The notes under the pieces: generated by a model
What the model was told of the DNA's origin: nothing
Database searches by the model: none
What the model saw: the letters and a program-made list of their open reading frames with translations, nothing else
Assembly: GCA_949290035.1 (NCBI GenBank)
Contig: CASEQO010000112.1
Span: 1 to 8,833 of the forward strand
Direction of reading: 5' to 3'
Source: an uncultured Mycoplasmataceae bacterium
GTDB lineage: Bacteria > Bacillota_I > Bacilli_A > Mycoplasmatales > Mycoplasmoidaceae
DNA: 8,833 bases
In this document: positions 1-5,284 of the stretch, one piece after another
Position numbering within the stretch: the first letter of the stretch is position 1
How the letters are laid out: every line of letters begins with the position of its first letter
Position numbers and translations under genes: made by a program

Positions 1-697
1 TTCTTCATATCTATATGCTGTATATGTATCATCACCGTTATCTACAAATCCAAAAGGTGTTCAAGGCATATCGTGAGTTGGTGGCTCACCTCAACTTTTA
101 GAATAAGTAAAAGATCTAGCATTTGGAAATTTTTCAAAAGATGTGTAATTATACAAATTTTTGCTGTAAATAACATCGCCAGTTATTTTTCAAAATTTTC
201 CAGAACTAAACCCCATACAATAACCAACGCTGTCAGGCAATACAAAACCATCATTTGGATATTGTTTAAAATCTCTATAAGTTATTTGTTCAATAGTATT
301 ATAAGTTGCAGAAAAAGGCTCTGTATATATTTGCTCTAAATTTGATGGTAATTTTATTCTTTTTAAATTATCAGACGCATAATCAAATGCAAGATGATTT
401 ATAACCTTTACCCATATTTTTTTACCGTTATAAGTTATAAAATCAGGTATTATAGCTTCTTCACCATCGCCATTTCATCTAACAAGTTTACATTCCCCGC
501 CATCGCAATCATTGTATATATTATAAGTACCATCACCAATTGAAATACTTCTTGGTTGAATATTACTATTTAAATTTATATTATTTTGAACTAATGTCTT
601 ATATTTTTTAGATTCTATTAAAATTGAACTTAATATACCCCCCCCCCGCAACTATGGACGTTAAAGATAACGAATAAAATATTCTTTTAAACTTCAT
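1..697 (-). CDS. Phase-variable exported protein with BspA-like leucine-rich repeat; 5' part, currently out of frame at a G10 tract
   Basis: I do not recognise a named gene. From the ATG at 697 the first 29 codons read a basic start (MKFKRIF) and a hydrophobic stretch, then a stop at 608-610. The downstream frame is offset by one base and stays open (with TGA as Trp) to the window edge. The shift lies exactly at ten G at 638-647. With nine G the protein is 232+ residues: a signal peptide or membrane anchor at about 5-27, a polar linker, and at about 96-128 a stretch with the spacing of BspA-like LRR_5 repeats (I-x3-AF-x5-NL-x2-I-x-LP-x2-L-x2-I-x4-F). Four Trp are TGA and one is TGG. The only upstream start in the body frame is a TTG at 651 just after a TAG, without a ribosome site, which would lose the signal peptide. 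Role inferred: surface adhesion or recognition. Alternatives are a sequencing error or an early pseudogene. The 3' end lies outside the window. Confidence 0.7.
638..647 (-). repeat. Homopolymeric G10 tract inside signal-peptide codons
   Basis: Ten consecutive C on the plus strand (G on the coding strand) follow codon 17 of the exported-protein gene. It is the only long G/C run in a very AT-rich window. Tract lengths of 9 or 12 restore a single open frame, while 10 gives a premature stop. In the open frame the run encodes part of Ala-Gly-Gly-Gly in the hydrophobic segment. This is a typical substrate for slipped-strand mispairing. Confidence 0.85.
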
Positions 698-727
698 ATA
701 AAAACCTAACTTATAAATATACATTAA

Positions 728-755
728 ATTATAATTTAAAAAACCAAATTTTAAA
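728..755 (-). promoter_or_regulatory. Candidate promoter of the exported-protein gene
   Basis: On the minus strand a perfect TATAAT (728-733) lies 16 bases downstream of TTTAAA (750-755), a 4/6 match to TTGACA. Transcription would start near 721, about 24 bases before the ATG at 697. An AGG 7 bases before the ATG is the only ribosome-site-like sequence. AT-richness makes chance matches common, so this is moderate evidence. Confidence 0.45.
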
Positions 756-770
756 TATAGATGTTAAACA

Positions 771-804
771 AAAAAACATAGAGTGTTTATATACTCTATG
801 TTTT
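771..804 (-). terminator. Intrinsic terminator of rplJ-rplL
   Basis: Arms at 773-786 and 791-804 form a 14-bp hairpin with one G-T pair and a 4-base loop. On the minus strand it is followed by a T run formed by the A run at 771-776. It lies about 20 bases past the rplL stop codon and separates the ribosomal operon from the exported-protein gene. Confidence 0.85.
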
Positions 805-825
805 GTAATAAAAATATTAATAGAA

Positions 826-1197
826 TTATTTGATTTCTAAAGTTGCACCAGAACCATCGAATTTTTTCTTTAATTCTTCAGCTTCTTCTGGTTTAATACC
901 TTCTTTAATAGGTTTTGGAGCTCCATCAACTAAAGCTTTTGCTTCCATTAAACCTAAACCTGTAATTTCTCTTACAACTTTAATTACAGCTACTTTATTT
1001 TCTCCAGCACTAGTTAATACTAAGCTTACTTCACTAGCTGCAGCAGCTTCTCCAGTACCACCTGCAGCTGCAACAGCTACAGGAGCAGCAGCAGAAACAC
1101 CAAATTCAGTTTCAATAGCTTCAATTAATTCTTTAATTTCTAACATTGTCATTTCTTTTAAACTAGAAATGATATCATCTTTATTTAATTTTGCCAT
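826..1197 (-). CDS. rplL: 50S ribosomal protein L7/L12
   Basis: A 123-residue protein of normal family length. It forms the flexible stalk of the large ribosomal subunit; dimers bind L10 and recruit and stimulate translational GTPases (EF-Tu, EF-G). The N-terminal dimerisation and L10-binding helices span about 1-35 ([20 protein letters not shown]), an Ala/Gly-rich hinge follows at about 36-55, and the C-terminal domain at about 56-123 carries the conserved stretch [20 protein letters not shown] and the factor-binding region around GAPKPIKEG. The ATG at 1197 follows AAGGAT by 8 bases. It lies 61 bases after rplJ in the standard rplJ-rplL operon and is followed by a terminator. The dense GCA/GCT alanine codons raise local GC, which is normal for this gene. 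Confidence 0.98.
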   Translation of the reverse strand: MAKLNKDDIISSLKEMTMLEIKELIEAIETEFGVSAAAPVAVAAAGGTGEAAAASEVSLVLTSAGENKVAVIKVVREITGLGLMEAKALVDGAPKPIKEGIKPEEAEELKKKFDGSGATLEIK

Positions 1198-1258
1198 ATT
1201 TATTATCCTTAATTATAATTAATATTATTTTTTATTTTAAATATAAATTAATATATTC

Positions 1259-1744
1259 TTATTGTTTAGTATCAGCAACTGCTTTTAAAGCATATAAGAA
1301 ATTTCTTATAGGTGATGTTAAACAAGATAAGAACATAGAGTACATTCCTTCTCTGCTTGGAAGTTTAGCAATAGTTTGTGTAGCTTTATCATCATAGAAA
1401 GTACCATCTATATAACTTCCTTTTAATTTAATGAATTCACAATCTTTCATTAAATCAACAACAGCTTTTAAAGGAGCAATTTGTTCACTTGAACTATAAG
1501 CAATTGCATTAGGTCCAACTAATTCACCAAAATCTTTAATACCATTTTTTTCAAGTGCTTTATTTAAAATGTTATTTTTTATAATAGCCATTTTAGATGA
1601 ATTATCATGTAATGTTTTTCTTAAACTACATGAATCTTGAGCATCAATACCTTGATATTCAAAAATGATAAAAGAAGAAGCAGATTGAAGAGTTTGACTT
1701 AATTCATTTACTTGTTGTTCTTTTATTTGAATAGCCTTTTTCAA
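1259..1744 (-). CDS. rplJ: 50S ribosomal protein L10
   Basis: A 161-residue protein. It anchors the L7/L12 stalk to 23S rRNA in the GTPase centre. The N-terminal globular domain (AIQIKEQQVNELSQTL..., then FIIFEYQGIDAQDS, matching the family's VVVVDYRGLT-type strand and loop) binds rRNA. The C-terminal helix (about 135-161) should hold the L12 dimers. I chose TTG at 1744: an AAAGGAG ribosome site lies 8 bases before it, and the protein then begins LKKAIQ as in relatives. An in-frame ATG at 1762 overlaps that ribosome site and has none of its own. The gene is preceded by a structured leader, so translational or transcriptional feedback by L10-L12 is likely. There are no Trp codons. Confidence 0.95.
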   Translation of the reverse strand: MKKAIQIKEQQVNELSQTLQSASSFIIFEYQGIDAQDSCSLRKTLHDNSSKMAIIKNNILNKALEKNGIKDFGELVGPNAIAYSSSEQIAPLKAVVDLMKDCEFIKLKGSYIDGTFYDDKATQTIAKLPSREGMYSMFLSCLTSPIRNFLYALKAVADTKQ

Positions 1745-1762
1745 AATATTTTCTCCTTTCAA

Positions 1763-1925
1763 TTTGCAATATGCAAAATAAATGCCTTTGCAATATAAAA
1801 AAGCAAAGACATTTATCTTTTAGATATATCTTATAAGTATGTATATATTCTAAACAAATAAACCTCGATAACTAATTAAGGGAAAGAAAAACAATCCCAG
1901 TTATTGTCTTTGGCATATTGCTAAT
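1763..1925 (-). promoter_or_regulatory. L10 (rplJ) leader with candidate L10-binding stem and attenuator hairpin
   Basis: About 160 untranslated bases precede rplJ. In the RNA, AUAACU (1899-1904) can pair with AGUUAU (1868-1873). Inside that pair GGGA (1895-1898) pairs with UCCC (1880-1883), leaving a one-sided six-base bulge on the 3' side before the AGUUAU arm, a kink-turn-like arrangement. A CGAGGU element follows the stem. These resemble the ribosomal protein L10 leader of Firmicutes. Nearer the gene, 1803-1814 and 1780-1791 form a 12-bp hairpin (one G-U pair), a possible attenuator, although the U run after it is short. A TTGCAA in this hairpin recurs next to the ribosome site, so an alternative pairing is possible. 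Confidence 0.65.
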
Positions 1926-1928
1926 ATA

Positions 1929-1956
1929 ATTATACATATTTTTTTATAAAGTTTAA
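1929..1956 (-). promoter_or_regulatory. Candidate promoter of rplJ-rplL
   Basis: On the minus strand there is a perfect TATAAT (1929-1934), immediately preceded by TG, with a weak TTAAAC -35 (1951-1956) at 16-base spacing. A start near 1922 would place the whole L10 leader in the transcript. The -10 is convincing; the -35 is only a 3/6 match. Confidence 0.5.
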
Positions 1957-1999
1957 TAATTATTAAATTCAGTTCTATAAAAATAATATATATTATTAA

Positions 2000-2032
2000 A
2001 AAATTAGAAATAGACTAAATCTATTTCTAATT
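2000..2032 (-). terminator. Intrinsic terminator of the two-helix membrane protein gene
   Basis: A perfect 13-bp hairpin is formed by 2002-2014 and 2020-2032 with a 5-base loop, followed on the minus strand by TTTTAAT. It starts about 19 bases after the stop of the membrane protein gene. The plus strand also has T-rich sequence after it, so it could work both ways, but I see no plus-strand gene. Confidence 0.75.
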
Positions 2033-2050
2033 ATATTTTTAAAATTTAAA

Positions 2051-2275
2051 TTATTTTCTATCTAAGTTGATAACGCTAAATGCATCTAATCATAAGAAGA
2101 TAGCTGCGAAAATTCCAAATGGAATAGTTAAAATAGCTATAATTAATTTTAAGATATTACCTTTTAATGCTCCACAAAATAAAACATAAATGATAAATCC
2201 GATTATTGAAACAAATGGAAATAACATTAATAATAATGCTATTAATTCTAACCCTTTTACTTTTAAAGTAGCCAT
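2051..2275 (-). CDS. Small two-helix membrane protein, unknown function
   Basis: I do not recognise a family. The 74-residue protein starts MATLKVKGLE, has two hydrophobic helices at about 9-34 and 40-62 separated by a short loop with a Lys (GALKGN), and ends in a short charged tail (NLDRK). The ATG at 2275 follows AAAGGAG at 8 bases, a strong ribosome site. Codon 62 is TGA, read as Trp; under the standard code the protein would lose 13 residues. It stands alone, flanked by terminators on both sides, with a candidate promoter and a palindrome upstream, so it is probably a separately controlled gene. Small hydrophobic proteins of this shape include holin-like and toxin-like peptides as well as orphan mollicute membrane proteins, but nothing in the sequence selects one of these. 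Confidence 0.8.
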
Positions 2276-2342
2276 TTTGTTTTCTCCTTTCTATAAATTA
2301 AAACTATATAATTTTAAAACTTTTTTTGATTTAAAAGAAAAA

Positions 2343-2367
2343 ATTATATTAAATGTATATACATTTA
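2343..2367 (-). promoter_or_regulatory. Candidate promoter -10 with overlapping 18-bp palindrome
   Basis: A perfect TATAAT on the minus strand (2343-2348) lies about 70 bases before the small membrane protein ATG. Directly upstream, one base away, is the perfect palindrome TAAATGTATATACATTTA (2350-2367), which occupies the -10/-35 spacer. No good -35 is seen. The arrangement suits an operator, but AT-rich palindromes also occur by chance. Confidence 0.35.
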
Positions 2368-2383
2368 TAATTGTGTATTTAAT

Positions 2384-2420
2384 AAAAAAAATATTCTAGA
2401 AATTACTCTAGAATATTTTT
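2384..2420 (-). terminator. Intrinsic terminator of the SSB-like gene pair
   Basis: A perfect 14-bp hairpin (2387-2400 with 2407-2420, 6-base loop) is followed on the minus strand by further T residues from the A run at 2384-2390. It starts 8 bases after the stop of the 95-aa gene. The core TCTAGA is part of both arms. Confidence 0.85.
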
Positions 2421-2428
2421 AACTAAAT

Positions 2429-2716
2429 TTATAAAATTTTAGATTTCTTTAATGCACTTTCATGGCTATTAACACGATTATTTATTTTAGTCATATTATC
2501 TTGCATTTGTGCTATTAATGTTGCTAATTCTTTTATAGTTAATGTTTTATCTTTATTTGCTAAACTAATGATTGCATAGTCTTTATTTATATCTATATTA
2601 TTTTTGCTTGATTTATTTAATTGTGTTCTAACTATTAGTTCATCATTAACTATTTCTACTCTTGAACCTATAAAAAAATCATCAATTGATTTGTTAGGTG
2701 ATAATTTACCTGCCAT
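2429..2716 (-). CDS. Hypothetical protein, 95 aa, downstream of SSB-like gene
   Basis: I do not recognise this protein. It is 95 residues long, soluble, without Trp or Cys. The N-terminal half (about 10-50) alternates hydrophobic and polar residues as in beta strands (SRVEIVNDELIVRTQL); the C-terminal half (about 58-95) is likely helical with a coiled-coil-like pattern (ELATLIAQMQDNMTKINNRV) and a basic end (LKKSKIL). The ATG at 2716 has a near-perfect AAGGAGG ribosome site 8 bases upstream. It begins 34 bases after the SSB-like gene and shares its terminator, so the two are probably co-transcribed and may act together on DNA; that is inference from position only. Confidence 0.8.
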   Translation of the reverse strand: MAGKLSPNKSIDDFFIGSRVEIVNDELIVRTQLNKSSKNNIDINKDYAIISLANKDKTLTIKELATLIAQMQDNMTKINNRVNSHESALKKSKIL

Positions 2717-2750
2717 ATTATTTTCCTCCTTATATATTTAATAATTATTA

Positions 2751-2966
2751 TTAAAATTTTGATAAATGTTTTATATCAATAATATTTTCTTTATTGATTT
2801 TTCCAATAACACCTATGATATCTCCATTTTGTAGACTTTGATCAAATTTGTCTTGAGATATATTTAATTTGAATATATTATCATCTACAAGCATTTCTAT
2901 TGATTTTTTATTATTATTTAAATCAATAATGCTTTTAACATTTCCTATTAATGTTACTAAATTCAT
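2751..2966 (-). CDS. Minimal SSB-like OB-fold protein (putative single-stranded DNA binding)
   Basis: A 71-residue protein whose start, MNLVTLIGNVKSI, resembles the first strand of bacterial SSB (M-x-x-V-x-LIG-x-L/V). The segment LQNGDIIGVIGKI (about 47-59) resembles the SSB stretch KGDLVGVEGRL, followed by a final strand (IIDIKHLSKF). Full SSB has about 110 residues of OB-fold plus an acidic tail; here the DNA-wrapping loops are shortened and the tail is absent, so it is closer in size to PriB-type proteins. I chose ATG at 2966: AAAGGAG lies 5 bases upstream, whereas the in-frame ATG at 2981 overlaps that ribosome site. It probably binds single-stranded nucleic acid; this is inference from weak similarity. 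Confidence 0.65.
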   Translation of the reverse strand: MNLVTLIGNVKSIIDLNNNKKSIEMLVDDNIFKLNISQDKFDQSLQNGDIIGVIGKINKENIIDIKHLSKF

Positions 2967-3011
2967 ATTTACTCCTTTCATTTTTTTATAAATAAATATT
3001 AAAATAATTAA

Positions 3012-3040
3012 CTTATAATGTTGTCTTGAATTTGTATTAA
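3012..3040 (-). promoter_or_regulatory. Candidate promoter of the SSB-like gene pair
   Basis: On the minus strand TTAATA (3035-3040, 4/6 to TTGACA) and TATAAG (3012-3017, 5/6 to TATAAT) are 17 bases apart, about 46 bases before the start codon. The inverted repeat AATGTTGT/ACAACATT (3017-3024 and 3047-3054) brackets the -35 and touches the -10, a position where a regulator could act. Confidence 0.4.
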
Positions 3041-3060
3041 TTTTTTACAACATTTGTGTA

Positions 3061-3090
3061 ATAAAAAATCAAAAGTAATACTACTTTTGA
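3061..3090 (-). terminator. Intrinsic terminator ending the pst-phoU-cytidylyltransferase unit
   Basis: A perfect 9-bp hairpin (3069-3077 with 3082-3090, 4-base loop) is followed on the minus strand by TTTTTTAT. The TAG stop codon of the cytidylyltransferase gene (3081-3083) lies inside the hairpin, so termination is placed immediately at the gene's end. Confidence 0.8.
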
Positions 3091-3803
3091 CTTATATTAT
3101 TTTGGACAATAAATTTTGCTAGTTCTAAATCAAAATCATTGGTTATTTTTATATTTGAATATGAACCTTGTGTTATTTTTATTGGTATATTTAATATAAA
3201 AGCTAATTTACATAAATCTGTGTTTTTAAAAGTATCATCACTAAATTTATGATTGTATATTTTCTTTATTAATTCATATTTTCCAGATTGAGGAGTTTGA
3301 CTATTTAAATAATGATCTCTATTTGGGATGCCACTAACATCAATGTTGTTATAAGTAATAGTTAATGAATCAACAGACTTAATACAAGTATTTATAATTG
3401 AGTTTGATAAAATTGAACTATTAATATTATTATTAATTATTTCATCATTAATAAACATTCTAACAATATCATGAGTTAATATAATATCATCATATTTTAG
3501 ATTTAAATTTTTATTAATATATTTAACTGCATTTAAAATGGAATGATTTCTAGATATTCCACCTTCAATCACATATATAAAATCTAATTTTTCAGGAAAA
3601 TACTTTTTTATATATTCACTTGCTTTAGATATTCAATCAACATTACAACATAATATTATTTTGTTTACATTTTTATTATTTATAAATGTTTCAAGAGTAT
3701 AAATGAAAATAGGTTTATTATTTATTTCTATAAATTGTTTAGGTATTTTAGAAGATTTAATTCTAGAACCAGTACCACCTGCTAATAGAATTGCGACATT
3801 CAT
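3081..3803 (-). CDS. IspD/TarI-family cytidylyltransferase
   Basis: A 240-residue protein of normal length for the family that transfers CMP from CTP to a sugar- or polyol-phosphate: 2-C-methyl-D-erythritol 4-phosphate (IspD) or ribitol 5-phosphate (TarI). Visible motifs are the nucleotide-binding loop AILLAGGTGSR (4-14) with PKQF (21-24), GGISRNHSIL (81-90), the metal/substrate motif THDIVRMFI (110-118; family HDAVRPF), NRDHY (161-165) with QTPQSG (169-174) as in TarI and IspD, and a C-terminal IKITNDFDLELA (218-229). One Trp is TGA. ATG at 3803 lies 11 bases after phoU with only a weak ribosome site, suggesting coupling to the pst operon. Motifs alone do not decide the substrate. No other isoprenoid or teichoic acid gene is in the window, and wall-less bacteria would not be expected to make teichoic acid. 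Confidence 0.85.
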
Positions 3804-3814
3804 AATCTTAATTA

Positions 3815-4453
3815 TTATTTAATATTTTTAACAAATTTAAAATTAATAAATACATTATATATATGATGAACACATCTATCTATTGATCTGAATATTAATA
3901 GAATATTTTGAATACTTGTGTCATTTTTAGGACAAATTTCTAAAAGTTTTTTTAAATCCTTATTACAATTCTCAAAAAATTCATTTTTTAAATCTCTTCC
4001 AGTTTGATAATATTCAGACACATTTTTCTTTTTAATTAAATCTACAAAACTCTTAAAAAAAGTTAAATACCTATTTGATAGTGGTTTTAAAAAATCATAA
4101 TTATTTTTATCTATTTCTTTATTTTCAAGAGATTCAGCTATTTCAATAGCATAATCTGATATTCTTTCTAAATCTTTTATTGAATAAATAATACTAATAA
4201 TAAATCTTAAATGATTAGATCTTGGTTGATCTTTAGAAATAATTCAAACACATTCATCTAAAATATCTTTTTCAAAAGCATCAGAACTTTCTTCATCATT
4301 ACGAAGATCATCCATTTTTGATGAATCTAATTCTTTGCTTAAAATATATGTTCAAGTTTTTTTATGAATTGAATATGCTAAATCTAAAAATTCAAAAAAT
4401 TGTTTTTTTAATTCTTCTTCTGACTTTATCAAAGCATTATAATTTGTTGCCAT
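3815..4453 (-). CDS. phoU: Phosphate transport regulator PhoU
   Basis: A 212-residue, nearly all-helical protein, close to the usual 215-240. PhoU consists of two similar three-helix bundles that bind metal clusters and modulate the Pst transporter, and, where present, a PhoR kinase. Family-like segments are the N-terminal helix [44 protein letters not shown] at about 50-70, and SIIYSIKDLERISDYAIEIAESL, which matches the conserved D-x-ERI(G/S)D motif; the second repeat has IFRSIDRCVHHIYNV near 190-205. Two Trp are TGA, so the gene looks broken under the standard code but is intact. ATG at 4453 follows AGGAT by 5-6 bases, only 3 bases after the pstB stop. No two-component genes are visible here, so regulation is probably directly at the transporter. 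Confidence 0.93.
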
Positions 4454-4456
4454 AAT

Positions 4457-5284
4457 TTATCCTATTCTTCCGTTTACATAATCTTTTGTTCTTTTTTCTT
4501 TTGGATTCATAAATATTGATTTTGTTTTATTATATTCAACAATTCTTCCTTCATAAAAGAATGCAGTTTTATCACTAATTCTTTGAGCTTGGGCCATAGA
4601 ATGGGTAACAATTATAATTGTATACTTACCTTTTAATTTTAAAACTAAATCTTCTATTTTAGATGTAGCTATGGGATCAAGAGCACTTGTTGGTTCATCC
4701 ATTAGTAGAACATCTGGTTTTAAAGCTATAGCTCTTGCAATACACAATCTTTGTTGTTGCCCACCTGATAAATTAGTACCTAAATCATTTAAGTTATCTT
4801 TTACAGAATCTCATAGAGCTGCATCTTTTAATGAATTTTCTACAATTTCATCAAGAGTTTTTTTATCTGTTATCCCATGAGATTTAGGACCATAAGCTAC
4901 ATTTTCATATATAGATATTGGAAAAGGAGTTGCTTTTTGGAATACCATTCCAACTTTTGTTCTTAATTCAGTAACTTCAGTTTTTTTTGAATTAATATTT
5001 ATTCCATTCAAAAATATATTTCCTTTTGTTACTACTCCATCTACTAAATCATTCATTCTATTTAATGATCTTAATAATGTGGATTTACCACATCCAGATG
5101 GTCCTATAAAAGATATAATTTGATTCTTTGGTATATCAATGTTGATATCAAATAATGCTTGTTTTTCTCCATTTTTATACCATAAATTAAAATTATTTAT
5201 TTCATATATATTATTAGAATCAAAATCACTTTTAGTTTCTACAATTTGTTCTTTTATTTTGTTTTTCTTTTTAAAATTAAGCAT
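4457..5284 (-). CDS. pstB: Phosphate ABC transporter ATP-binding protein PstB
   Basis: A 275-residue ATPase that powers phosphate import through PstCA. The first 25 or so residues are a Lys-rich extension. Walker A is GPSGCGKST (61-69), the Q-loop is VFQKATPFP (114-122), the signature is LSGGQQQR (172-179), Walker B is DVLLMDEP (191-198) followed by the D-loop SALD, and the switch histidine is H228 (VTHSM). SLNRMNDL (73-80) after Walker A, and the Q-loop Q-K-x-x-P-F-P, are diagnostic of PstB rather than other ABC ATPases. Trp36 is TGG, one of very few in the window; Trp159 is TGA. ATG at 5284 overlaps the pstCA end by 8 bases and has AAAGGAA 9 bases upstream. It is complete and apparently functional. 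Confidence 0.97.

Noticed and set aside
73..339. 88-codon plus-strand open frame in the left region
   Set aside because: It lies antisense to the long minus-strand exported-protein frame and has no ribosome site or recognisable domain.
830..1222. 130-codon plus-strand open frame opposite rplL
   Set aside because: It mirrors the Ala-rich rplL coding sequence; rplL is certain and nothing supports a gene on the other strand.
1745..1762. ATG at 1762 as the rplJ start
   Set aside because: Its codons contain the AAAGGAG ribosome site for the TTG at 1744, and it has no ribosome site of its own. The same reasoning rejects ATG at 2981 for the SSB-like gene.
2051..2966. Prophage or plectrovirus fragment (SSB-like, unknown, small membrane protein)
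   Set aside because: The trio loosely resembles filamentous-phage gene content, but there is no replication initiator, coat or Zot-like gene, and each unit has normal chromosomal terminators. The evidence is too thin to call it mobile.
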